A stretch of DNA of 64,000 bases from Cubamyces lactineus. Lineage: Eukaryota; Basidiomycota; Agaricomycetes; Polyporales; Polyporaceae. Both the position numbers and the translations under genes were made by a program. Below the pieces are notes generated by a model. The model had not been told where the DNA came from. It made no database searches and saw nothing but the letters and a program-made list of their open reading frames with translations. Positions 1 through 10,266 of this stretch are shown here, piece by piece. The stretch lies in assembly GCA_022376465.1 (NCBI GenBank), contig JACDTU010000020.1:248001-312000 (forward strand). The letters run 5' to 3'. Position 1 is the first letter of the stretch. Each line of letters opens with the position of its first letter.

Positions 1-15
1 CCCCTTCGTCTTGGC

Positions 16-1347
16 ATGGCTGGTCAATCGTCCCCTCCAGCCTTCATCATGATTGGCGTCAACCCCGACTCTGTCTCCCCCGAATTCGGCCTTGAGCTCG
101 CCATCCACTGCCGATTCATCCTCTTGGACCACCAGATTGAGGACGTCCATGTCATCATCTACGAGTCGCAGTATCGACTTCTCGCCAAGTTGTACAAACC
201 TGCCATCACTGCCAACCCAGTCGCAGTCGTTCGTGAGCCTTTCTCCACCACGCTTGGAGTCCCCATCTGTAACCCCGAGACGCCTAACTGCGAGGGAACC
301 GGTGGCCTCTTCTTCATCGATCCTGCCAAGCCCGGCAAGCTCTTCCTGCTCACGGCCCGGCACGTTCTGTTCAACCCCGACACAGAAGAGAATGTGTTCT
401 ACAGGTTCTGCGAGGACAGCGGAGTGGCCAAGCAGAAAGTGATCGTCATGGGCGAGGGCTCCTTCAAGCGTCGCTGCAGTGCTATTGAGGGTGCCATTAG
501 TGATAAGGAGGTTATCATCGAGCAGCTTCAACGACGAATGGAGGCTACCGCCAACTTAGATGAAGAAGACGCCGCCTTAGAGCGCGAAGCTGTCGAGGAT
601 CTGACAAACAAAGCTCAAAAGGCCCTCACGGCCCTCAAGAAGCTGCTCGCAGAGATTCTCCAGGACTGGACGGACGAGGAGAATCGCGTCATCGGCCATG
701 TTACCTTGTCTCCTCCCATAAGCACCAACCACGCCGACGGAGGCTTCACAGAGGACTGGGCAGTCATCGAGGTCGACCCTTCAATGATCTCCAGGCTGAG
801 CTTCGGCGGGAACGCGATCGACCTCGGCTCCATCGCGGTAGACAGGCTGACTGCTTGGATGGACCCGGCGGCCCAACCCGCCAACCCAACTCGCGGCGCT
901 TTCAAGTACCCCGGCGACCGTTTACTTCGCTTCTCAGGGACTGTGTCCGACGAAGAGATGTACAAGCCAAGTTCGGAGGCGAGGACCGAGGGCCTGGAGG
1001 ACAACGTTCCCTTGAGCCTGAGGATGGTGCTGAAGAATGGCAACACCACCGACCTCACTGTCGGCCGGCTTAACACCATCCGCGCTTTCACTGGCAAGCC
1101 CGGCGCAATGTCCAAAGAGCTCGCCGTCCTCCCTCGCGGCTCCACTTCCGGCCCGTTTGCAGCTAAGGGCGACTCTGGCTCGGTCGTCGTCGACGCGAAG
1201 GGCAGGGTGTGTGGGTTGGTCACAGGCGGCGACGGAGACGTGGACGTGTCTGACTGCGCCTTCCTCACTTCCATCGACTTCGTCGTCAGGCGGCTTTTAT
1301 CCTGCGGCATTCGTGCCAACATCTTCCCTCTGCCCACAGATCTGTGA
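16..1347 (+). CDS. Trypsin-like serine protease domain protein (possibly 5' partial)
   Basis: The 443-residue reading frame carries a chymotrypsin-fold catalytic triad. His is at about residue 116 in LLTARHVLF, Asp at about 247 in EDWAVIEVD, and Ser at about 387 in KGDSGSVVVD. Between His and Asp lies an unusual charged insert (about residues 155-215) that looks like an alpha-helical coiled coil. No signal peptide is visible, so a cytoplasmic enzyme is inferred. The substrate is unknown. The frame stays open to the left edge of the window, so the true start may lie upstream in an exon outside the window. The ATG at 16 is simply the first one available. The triad spacing and the GDSGS box make the protease fold likely; activity is inference. 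Confidence 0.75.
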   Translation: MAGQSSPPAFIMIGVNPDSVSPEFGLELAIHCRFILLDHQIEDVHVIIYESQYRLLAKLYKPAITANPVAVVREPFSTTLGVPICNPETPNCEGTGGLFFIDPAKPGKLFLLTARHVLFNPDTEENVFYRFCEDSGVAKQKVIVMGEGSFKRRCSAIEGAISDKEVIIEQLQRRMEATANLDEEDAALEREAVEDLTNKAQKALTALKKLLAEILQDWTDEENRVIGHVTLSPPISTNHADGGFTEDWAVIEVDPSMISRLSFGGNAIDLGSIAVDRLTAWMDPAAQPANPTRGAFKYPGDRLLRFSGTVSDEEMYKPSSEARTEGLEDNVPLSLRMVLKNGNTTDLTVGRLNTIRAFTGKPGAMSKELAVLPRGSTSGPFAAKGDSGSVVVDAKGRVCGLVTGGDGDVDVSDCAFLTSIDFVVRRLLSCGIRANIFPLPTDL

Positions 1348-1938
1348 GCGCTGCCTTGCAGCGTAAAGTGTGTTCAGCGTTACTTCAGATGTGCTGATTC
1401 TTTTGACCCATCATCTGCTCTTGGTCCAGTCATGCTAGTTACATAGGCTCGTGAGAGCCCAGACTATCCCTGGCATGCGTGCATGAGTTATAGTACGTCC
1501 TGTACGGGCCTTCTCTAATGCCAGTGGCTTCGTACGCACCTTCAAGTGTATTCGGTGATATCATGGAAGACAGGCTGGCTTCGGAGCTATCGAGGGCACG
1601 GATGCGTGATCGAACTTGCTCGGTGCCTTGTGCCCTGTCTTACGATGGACCGCCGCCATGTGCATGTAGCCTTCAACATGACTGCCAGTGAGGCCGAGTG
1701 CGCGGAGATGAAGCACTCGAAGGCACCCTGAAAGACCGCCGCAGAAGTAGGAAGGTGCGCGTCTTTGATACCATCCAGCAAACAAAGTTGGTCTTGTACA
1801 GATCTATCTATAGTCTGCCTTGTTTCCCCAAGCGGATACGCCGTAGTCCATCAGCAACGCAAGTATTGAACGGGGACGTCTACGGGACGCGGCGACAGCA
1901 TGTCAGTCTGCCAACCAGCCAGCCAGCAAGTCAGCCAG
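1348..1938. other. Intergenic, no gene seen
   Basis: This is the space between the stop of the protease gene and the stop of the convergent RUS gene. Only short shadow frames occur. A short CAGCCAGCCAG-type simple repeat lies near 1912-1937. Confidence 0.5.
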
Positions 1939-3855
1939 TCAAATCGTCTTCTTGTCCTCTAGGATAGGGACGCCGTCCGCCTGCAGCATATCCACGGCAA
2001 TCGTGACAGGTGACCCGCCGACGAGTGCGCCTTCCTCTGTCTTCCACCCCGCTGCCCTCGCCGCGTCCAGGAATGATGGGAATATCCGCGATATGCGCGC
2101 GAGCGCATCGCGTACGATTGCCAGTTCCGCATCGAAGGTGGAGGGGCACCGACTGCGGCTGAGGCGCGCGACTTCGTGGGCGTGCGCCCACGCTTTGAGG
2201 TGGTCGTGCGGACCGTGCCCGTCTTTGAGCACGATAGCGAGTGATGGTGGCTGCGAGGCGGACGCGCTGCGGGCGGTGTACCATAGAATGTACTTCTCGT
2301 CGGCGAAGAGCTTGAGACACGTCACGACCTGCTCGTCGGTCACTTGGCGTGGAGTTTCAGTCTTGGTGGTTGCAAAGATGTTCCAGGCGCCCTTGGAGCG
2401 CGTTTGGGATCCGCTGATGGTGGAAAACGGTACACCAAACGAACAGTAGGCGCGTGCCGTACCGCCGCGCGATGGGCTAGAGATGCGGGCAGGGTTCGGA
2501 AAGATGTACTCGCGACGAGAGACGACAATGTAGTCCGGCACGCTCGACTTCTCTGTTGCATTTCCATCTTCTGTGATAGGAACCTGTCAGTTCCCGCGCG
2601 GAATCGTGTACGAGCAAAGCCTACCATCAAACGATGCGCGGAACGCATTCCAGGCAATGCTTGCCCTCTGGCGATTGAACGCACGCATAGCGATCACGCG
2701 TACGGCGATCACGTTTGCCGCGAGGTGGCAGAAAATCAAGCCGAAGAGGACCAGATACGTCGTACGCGCGCTGTGCACGTAGTGTAGGATAATAGAACCG
2801 CACTATAACTAGGGTCAGCGAGCCTGCGCGACTGCGGTGCAAGGGAGGATGATCGCGTACCAACATCCCGAGCAACGCGAGCACGGTCTCTTTGCTCCCA
2901 TCCTTCGCGCTCAGATCCCCGACATCCCCGGGACGTTCCCCTGCGGTCGCGAAGTGGACCGTCAAGGCTGCCTTGGAGCCACCAGCCACTGCTCCGCACA
3001 GCGCGCGGAATGCGCCACTCATACAGAGGGCTACAATCCTCAGTGACGAATCCGACGCCGAGGTGACAAAAGGATAGGTGAGCGAGACGGAGACGTGCGC
3101 GAGGTGAGGCGAGAGCGTGTCGCAGACGATGGCTGCGTCGTTCAGAATGTCCGCGAGCAGGCGATATGTCTTGGCTTCGGGGTAGAGAGACGTGCCAAGG
3201 TAGTATCCCGCAATAATGGCTATACTGGGATATCAGCTATTGACAAACCCTATCATCAGTACAGACTGGCACTCACTGGTAAGCCTGCTGAATACATCTT
3301 GGAGGACAGTGAGGAAAATCGCATTTGTCGCGGAAGCTGATGCGTTTCCTACACCATGACCTGCGATCGTGTTCAGAACAATGGGATACATAGATGGGAG
3401 AGAATTTTTTACCTTGCAGGACTGCTCTAGACGCGAAGAGGCCCGCAAGAGAGCTGCAAAAAGCTTGGAGAGCATTCCAAATCTGGTACCTGGCGTGAAG
3501 TTTCGTCACATAGCAAGCAATTAAATAAACTGTGCTTACTGGAGGTAGTCTACATATGGAGTTAAATCAGCATAAGAGAACCGTACGAATCGTGTGCATA
3601 CGGGAGACGCACCTGAAGACACTGTCGAGGGGTAACCCTCTGGGAGGAACACGTCACTGAGCAGTCGGCGCCAACCACTTCGCCTCTTGCCTGCCTACCA
3701 TACCACGTATCGTCAGTCATTTCTCGAGTCTATGTTCGATTTACCGTCACCTTTGAGTCTGCAACGCCGTTCTCGGCCGTAGCTCGCCCACTGCTGCTGT
3801 ACACGGCGATCACACGGCCCGACCCATCTCTCTCGCGGAGGGCATAGCTTGCCAT
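1939..3855 (-). CDS. RUS1/DUF647 family membrane protein
   Basis: This is a multi-exon gene read on the minus strand. The start is the ATG at 3855 (MASYALRERDGSG). The next exon contains the family signature LPEGYPSTVSSDYLQ. It is followed by IWNALQAFCSSLAGLFASRA, GVGNASASATNAIFLTVLQD, GGSKAALTVHFA with DLSAKDGSKETVLALLGM, and a hydrophobic segment (LVLFGLIFCHLAANVIAVRV). The last exon (2541-1939) encodes a soluble C-terminal domain beginning VPDYIVVSRREYIFPNP. This order is that of the Root UV-B Sensitive (RUS) proteins, DUF647. Plant members act in vitamin B6-linked UV-B responses and auxin transport; the fungal function is not established. At least six introns are needed. All conserved blocks are present, so the gene looks intact. 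Confidence 0.85.
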
Positions 3856-4245
3856 GGAAATTGCTTCGAAGCAACGCCCAACAACAACAACAACCTGCTA
3901 AGGCCTACCGGAATCCATTAAATACACATGAACAGGTCAAACACTACGCTACGTGAACTCACAGTAATTGGCGCAAATGGTCTAGGAGGAAGAAGTTGAC
4001 CGTGGCTCGCTCAGCGCTCGAGTTTCCCGGGCGCTTCTGTGCGTAAGCGCTTACGCTCGATTGGATCTCGATCGCGTCTGAGACAGACGTGCCACCGACG
4101 CGTCGTTTGCAATCCGACCACAAGCTCATGTGCATGGCCACGCAAGTTTCAATGAATTCTGGATGACATCGCTGAATCAATTGTGGCAAGCAGCATCGCA
4201 CCCCCAATATGCCTATATACTAGAAGACCCGACTACGATTAATAT
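3856..4245. other. Intergenic spacer
   Basis: This contains the promoter side of the RUS gene and the 3' side of the P450 gene, both on the minus strand. No additional gene is seen. A short CAA-rich stretch lies near 3880. Confidence 0.5.
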
Positions 4246-6466
4246 TTACTCTTGCCCAGTGGCCCTCCTGATCAAGGCCGCTGCCTCCTCAGATCGTGGC
4301 TTTATACAACAAGGGAAGGGAACGGGGTGGCTGTTGACGTCGTCAGCAGGTACGCGGGGGCTCGTTCTATCGAATCAAACTCACCTAATGAATCCCCGGA
4401 AGTCGACCTCGGGCACGATCTCCTCACCGTTCTCGTTCCTCCTCTTCTCGATGTTGAAGACATACAGCATCGTCGCAATGCCTATGAAGATTGAATTCAT
4501 TGCGAAGAACATCCCAGGGCATATCCTGTCGACGGGGACCAATTTTGGTAAGCCGTTAACGGGAAAGTATGTCAGGTGCGCACGTACCGTCTTCCAAATC
4601 CGAACCCAACGAGCGAAGGGTCTTCGTGGCGTGCGAGCTCCCGTAATGACCCATCCTTGTTCAGATACCTCTCCGGCCTGAATTCGCTGGGCTCTGGGAA
4701 AACTAATGGATCTTGCGACATGGACCTAGCCATGGTAAGCATGTCAGCCAAATCATCGTACGAGGTACTGATATGCCTGCGAATATGAAGACCAACGCAC
4801 CATATGTTCGCCCACACAACTGTGCCCTTCGGTATGAGCCATCCACGATAGACATCGTCTTCAGTAAGCCGATGCGCAAGGCCTAGAGGCACAGCCGGGT
4901 TCCAGCGCAGGACCTCCAACACGATCGCGTTCACGTAGGGCAACTGTGCGCGGTCAGCGAACGTTGGGAGGCGTGTCCAGGACGTTCCGAGGAGGGCATC
5001 GAGCTCGTTCTGAGCACGCGTTTGTATGTCTGGCCACAGTGTCATTGCGAGGATGAATGCTGTCATAGAGGACGGTGTCTGTGTAGCACTGATGGTCGGG
5101 TGAGATCCACGACAGGCATCATGGTGGCACTCACCGTGTCTGCGCCGCCTACGAGGGTACATCATATACAATATACTCTAGCATGTGAGCGAGCTCTAGC
5201 AGCTGTTGCCTCGACGTACCAGAATACAAAGAGGCCGCCGCTGCCTTGATAAGCTCCTCATCGGCCGGTGTGGGATTTCGCTTTTCCTCCAGATAGCTCG
5301 AGGTGAACGACGGAGAGGCCCTTCCTGCATCCTACACACACCCCGGACGGACTCCGTGAGTACAGAACACGCTTGTGGTTTAGTTTACCTCTCTGACCAT
5401 CTGCTCTTTCACGTATGCGAACGGCAGGTCATACATCTCGTCGAGCTCGCGCCGCATCCTTCGCGCGATCGCCTTGAACCCTCCGCGGGGCATCATCCAT
5501 TCTGGGACGTATCTCAAGATAGGGAAGTTGTCGACAAGGAAGGCACCTGGCTCGGAGGCCTTCGCGAAACCTTGCATGGCGATCTCGACTACTTCGACGA
5601 GTGGGTCCTGGGCCTGGTCGCTCGCGACTTCGTACCCGTACGCTAGTCTCAGTATGAGGGCACCGGTAGATCTATGTGCGCATATGAGCCCGTCAATACG
5701 CGAACATATGAGATGCATGAATCCAGGCGCACTCTCGCGGATGCCGATAGAAGTTGTCCGGGTCCCGCAGGAAACGCAGCATCAGCCGGTGCGTCTCCTC
5801 TTCCTGCATCGCGAGTATGTGAGGGTCTTGACACGCGCGTGGTCCTATGAACTGCTGGAAGAGACGGCGGAACTCTCGGAACCGCGGGTTGTCTGGTCCG
5901 TGGGCGTACCCAAGCCCCCGATCCCAGCCAACGCTACACAGCACTATCGTCAGAGCGTTCCGAATTGCATGTGCGGGCATATGTGGTGGGCGCTCACAGC
6001 TCTCCAGCCATTATTGCGTCTGGGCGATCCGAGTAGATCGCGCCTGTAATGGGGGTTAGTTCTGGTACACGTCTCACCAGAAGTCGCGCACGCGTACCCT
6101 TCGCATCCAACAGGTCACTTGCAGCTCGTACGGAACCCAGTATGAGGGTCGGCTGGCCCATGACGGTTGTGCTCACGACATCGCCTGAGGCTCAAGCATC
6201 AGTATCCCATGTTCAACGTCGTTGGTAGAACGGTGCATGATGAATCTATGGATGTTCGCCATTGCTTGGTACGCACCATAACGCTCGGTCCATTGGTGGA
6301 ACTTCAACCACTGTTTGTCCTCAGGGATCTGGAACGCGACACCGACAAAGGGCAAGCCAGTAGGGCCAGGTGGACGAGAGGTCTTATATGAGCGTAGTAG
6401 TCTCCAGACCAGCCACACAAAGAGGCTAGCCAGCGCCCAATCAGCGAGATCGCGCAACGAATACAT
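4246..6466 (-). CDS. Cytochrome P450 monooxygenase
   Basis: This intron-rich minus-strand gene starts MYSLRDLADWALASL, a membrane anchor followed by the proline-rich hinge RPPGPTGLPFVG. Visible P450 landmarks in order are the C-helix region (FREFRRLFQQFIGPRA), the I-helix (GGADT, split by an intron near 5130, then TPSSMTAFILAM), the K-helix ExxR (LEVLR), the PERF-like block (FRPERYL), and the haem loop FGFGRRICPG, with an intron at or near the RR/IC junction. The spliced C-terminus runs through CIKPRSEEAAALIRRATGQE to a stop at 4246-4248. The pattern is that of fungal microsomal class II P450s of the O-methylsterigmatocystin-oxidoreductase-like group. The substrate cannot be inferred, and no biosynthetic cluster is evident around it. 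Confidence 0.9.
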
Positions 6467-6861
6467 ATCGTGCGTAAGATGGCCCTCGAGGTCCTCGAGA
6501 TTCGCCTTCGGAGCCTCTATATGTCAAGTTGCCCGTAAGCTCGTGTAAGCCCGAATGAGCCTACGAAAAACTAGCCAGCTGTCACTCACTATGTCAGTGC
6601 TAGGATCCGACTCAGTATAGGTCACTCGTGAATATGTCGTCCGCTGAGCAAGCTGAGCTGGAGCGGCTCATTTACCTGCCAAGCTTCTATATCATCCGGC
6701 GTGAGCCAGATAAGCTGGACGAGAGCTTCGGCATGGGTACATGCACTAACGGTATTACGCACCGAGGTTCGGGCGGAAGGACACGATCATGTGATCGTTC
6801 TTATCGCGTCCCGTCCCAGTATTAGATGTCACGCGTACGATGCATCCCGCACTTCTACCGC
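6467..6861. other. Intergenic, P450 upstream region
   Basis: This is the promoter side of the P450 gene. No coding signal was seen. Confidence 0.4.
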
Positions 6862-6869
6862 ACTCAGGC
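6862..6869 (+). repeat. Target-site duplication, left copy
   Basis: The 8-bp word ACTCAGGC abuts the left terminal inverted repeat and recurs exactly at 7713-7720 next to the right one. This is the expected scar of an 8-bp staggered insertion. Confidence 0.8.
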
Positions 6870-6892
6870 AGGACCCCCGACAATGGTAGGGG
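6870..6892 (+). repeat. Left terminal inverted repeat
   Basis: These 23 bp are the exact reverse complement of 7690-7712. Confidence 0.85.
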
Positions 6893-7689
6893 CTCGTGGA
6901 TCCTCTTTCGGACAATTTGAGCCCCCGGAGACCCCCTTATGCCGGATTTTTTAGGGACAAAAATCGTGTGCATGGGGGTATAACCCACCTTAAATTCACG
7001 GACATCTTGAGTAAGTCTGCCGTCGATGCCGGATTTTCGGTGAGGACAATTACGAACAAGTAACTGTCAGCATTGGCTGACTCTGAGATCGCCATGAGGC
7101 TAGCTACCGATGACAGTAAGCGGCTGGGTAGTGCCCTCTTTTACCATGGTGTACTTATGTGTGTAATGCATGAGATCGAACAGAAACACATTCAATAATT
7201 CCTGGATATTACAGTATTAACACGAGTCAAAAGATCTTTCACTTAAATGTTAACCGCTATTTCTTACTACAGTGGTGTCGATCTTGTGTCTTGCACCGTG
7301 CTACGTCTACCAGTTCCTGCATACTGCTTCACAATTTTAACTCTATGGCATCGACACCTGTACTTTCACTGGCAGACGATGGGGAAGCCCTCGCTCGATG
7401 GGTTGAATCTGACTGGATTGGGCAAAACAAACGCTATCCTGCTGTTCATACACCAGACCCAGTACTAGCAGCACGGCGACGAACAGGTTGCACGGACAAA
7501 AGTACCCATATTTAAACCCAGGTGCAGGAGTTCGGACGAGTAATCATGTCGTAGCGAGCCACCTCCCAGGCGCGGACAGTTGGCCCCCTTCCAGGGGCCA
7601 ACCCGGATTTTTTTAGGACATTTTAGGCCGTAAAACGCCCAATTTTTGGGGACAAATTGACCTAAATTTCAGGTCGGTGGATCTGGGTT

Positions 7690-7712
7690 CCCCTACCATT
7701 GTCGGGGGTCCT
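7690..7712 (-). repeat. Right terminal inverted repeat
   Basis: These 23 bp are the exact reverse complement of 6870-6892. Confidence 0.85.
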
Positions 7713-7720
7713 ACTCAGGC
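7713..7720 (+). repeat. Target-site duplication, right copy
   Basis: ACTCAGGC is identical to 6862-6869. Confidence 0.8.
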
Positions 7721-8216
7721 TGGCTCCTATAATTTGAGCAAGGTCAGCTGTGCTCCCTTGTAGTGTGTTGGGAAAGTCCCTCGGATCCTGTGTATGAACG
7801 CCGAAGCTACCCCAAACAGTAGTTATCGATGTTACTTCGATTCCGCGATGATCAGATGGAACATGTTACCTTTTCGGTGTATGCGCATAACACAGGGCTC
7901 GATGTTGATACGGATGCGTGAGGATGCGCGAGAATGAAGGAAAGGAAAGGATAGCATGGCGCCTTATAGGTTCCGCATCCGACTTAGAGCCACGAAAACG
8001 AGTGAGAAAGCATTTGACGGCTCTGGTCGTAATGACACAAGTTACCATTGGCACGCAGTACAGAGGAAGTTCGGGATCTATGAGCTATCAGCAGCATATT
8101 AGCCTCGCCACATGAGCATAGAAGCATGCGGCTTACTCACCTACATCGTTCTAAGAGCGCTGGCTACAGTGGGTGCTAACGGTCACCAAACAGCCTACAG
8201 GCAAGGTTCTCAAACC
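7721..8216. other. Intergenic, 3' of HPM1
   Basis: Nothing coding is recognised here. An AGGAAAGGAAAGGA purine-rich patch lies near 7937. Confidence 0.4.
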
Positions 8217-9638
8217 TCAGTCCCATATCACTTGCATGACGGCCCTCTTCACGCCGTAGATCCTCTCCCAAACAGTGCGAACGAAGCCTTTTGGCTTTCC
8301 ACCCGTACCGGAGCTCGGCGGGCTCTCGACGGCCTGGATGAACTCGTTCACCCCTCCCCCCACGCCAAAGTACACGACCTTTGCTGCTACAAGGCACAAC
8401 GAAGGCTCTTTGCTCAAGTTCTGTAGAGCTGCCTCGTCCGTCAGAGACAACTGTGCAGTGGATTCTGTCAAAGACGCGGGGTCTTGAGAAGTATCTTTTG
8501 GTGGCTTTTCCGTCGCTCGCTGCAGGAGGTCGACGAGCGACGGAAGGCTGTCCGTTCGGTAGATCGTTTCGGAGGTGAGCACAAGCTGGTATGGCCCACC
8601 CGCGCGTTGCACGTCAAATGTCGCCCAGGACCCGGAGAAGAACTTCAGTTGTACACCGTATTTTTGCAGAGAGGCGAGGAAGGCGTCGAGGAGAGCGCGG
8701 GTGATGGGCATTTCGCCCGGCTCTGTCGCATCGGCTGTTGGGAGTGGGTCTGCTTCCGCATCGGTGTCGCCCATGCTGACGTCTGTCTGAGAGGATACGC
8801 TGGAACGGAAGTGCGCGGACGCAGGAGACATGTCTAAGAGATCATATTAGCGGGCCGTGGCAGATGCAGGCATGAGTTTCGCCCGAATCGCCTTCACTTA
8901 CACCATGATAGAATAACGTTGGGTAAAGTGACTAGTCGGAGAACAAGCTCGTTGTAGTCTTGCAGATGGATCTCAATCCCCGCATTTTCCGATGGTTCTG
9001 CGGCGAAGATGGAGCGCAGAAGGTATAGCGACGGAATTGACGTGCCACAGCCAAGCTACGCGTTCGCGTCAATCCTCGTTCGTGTCCAGCAACCAATGGC
9101 CGAACACACACCTCCAGCACACGCTTCCCTTTTAGGTGTCGTGCTATCTCCGTTCCATAGATGGAGTCGAGGCAGTCCACCAGGTCGAGACTGCACTCCC
9201 ACGTTTTTAAGCCGCCCTCGTACACTCCGGGTACGAGATCCGAGGGCGCGTCGAGAAAGTCTAGGTCGGACCTCCCATCCGTGGTTTTGACGTCCTCGTC
9301 GGACGCGATGAGCTGGAATCGCGCATCAAAGAGATCTCTGCGGGCAAGCACTACGGTGCGTTTTGATACGAGTGGGACTGCGAAGGGAGAAAAGGAGAAC
9401 GTGTGGGGAAGCGCGGCGAGCTGCCGAGTGAGTGTTAGGGGTAAGTAACTGGATAAAAGTCGGGATGAGTTAGCGAGGCATCGCTTACGAGATCTTCGAT
9501 GGGTATTTCTCTGCTGGGGTCCTCGCGCACGATGTTTTGTGTGTGGCTGTTCGCGCTCCCCGACGCTGAGTGGCCGCTCGCGAACGCATCGGCGATGGGC
9601 TCGTCAACCTCGTCAACGTCAAAGCCGAATTTGAACAT
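8217..9638 (-). CDS. HPM1: Protein-histidine N-methyltransferase (HPM1/METTL18 family)
   Basis: This minus-strand gene starts at 9638 (MFKFGFDVDEVDE). The N-terminal exon is followed by the family block DLVPGVYEGGLKTWECSLDL, then KRVLE, a short intron, and LGCGTSIPSLYLL, which together form the class I SAM-binding motif I. The exon continues EIHLQDYNELVLRLVTLPNV. The last exon (8831-8217) carries the FFSGSWATF and LTSETIYRTDSLPSLV segments and ends YGVKRAVMQVIWD. This is the full order of the Hpm1/METTL18 family. The characterised yeast enzyme methylates a histidine of ribosomal protein Rpl3 (uL3). No key block is missing. It is divergent from the aldo/keto reductase remnant. Confidence 0.88.
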
Positions 9639-10266
9639 GGCCGCGCGTCCTACAAGTTGCGTGGACAGATGTTTGAAGGGTCGGCTTACAGGAAGAACAT
9701 GGGCCAGAACATGCTCATCACTGCAGTCTTTGCAAAGTTCACTGTCCGAGCGGAGTCTCTTATCAGGGTTAGGGTTTCTCTCCTCTATGACGGAAGAGCG
9801 GGCGCTTATACGCTAATAACCTCGCGATCTTCGGTCTTGGCAGTGTCATGAAGACTCCTTGGTCCCCGGGCTTCCCTCCATGCGTATATCTTTCAGTTCC
9901 ACTTCGGCCATGTGAAGGTCAGCCTACTTGCAATATGCTATACAGGGCCTACGCACACTCATATCAACTACAAGCTAAGCACTGTCTTGACCGTGCTTGC
10001 AAGATCGTCACGGCACTCGAACCTGGCAGGACCCACGCATTCTATTTAGCTGTACGTTGCCGCCGTAGTTTGCACTTCCATCATGAAACTGGTAATCCGA
10101 TAGTTGATCTAAAAACCGGGGCTCTTCCTCCATGCCATTTCGTGCGCAATTTCTACAGAGCAGCGTGTTCCTATGGAGGCCCACTTAATCCCGTCATCTT
10201 TTGCACACACTAAGCCTCCAGATCCTTCGAGGATTGAAGCCAAGAGTCAAGAGTCAAGAGTCAGCG
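9639..10266. other. Intergenic between divergent HPM1 and aldo/keto reductase remnant
   Basis: A 121-codon frame at 9848-10213 is open but Cys/His/Pro-rich, without a domain or matching splice context, so it is not called. No convincing core promoter was found. Confidence 0.4.

Larger units (their letters stand above)
6870..7712. mobile_element. Non-autonomous hAT-like DNA transposon (MITE-like, 843 bp)
   Basis: The element is bounded by perfect 23-bp terminal inverted repeats (6870-6892 and 7690-7712, beginning AGGACCCCCGAC) and flanked by an exact 8-bp duplication ACTCAGGC. An 8-bp duplication is typical of the hAT superfamily. Subterminal regions carry repeated GGACAATT/GGGACAAA-type words and GCCGGATTTT motifs in both orientations, as transposase-binding regions often do. 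No reading frame inside resembles a transposase, so it would need a transposase in trans. It sits between the P450 promoter and the 3' end of HPM1 and disrupts no visible gene. The sharp ends suggest a fairly recent insertion. Confidence 0.85.

Noticed and set aside
615..1337. 240-codon minus-strand frame
   Set aside because: Antisense shadow of the protease gene.
9848..10213. 121-codon open frame
   Set aside because: No domain, odd Cys/His/Pro composition, lies in a divergent intergenic region, no supporting splice signals.
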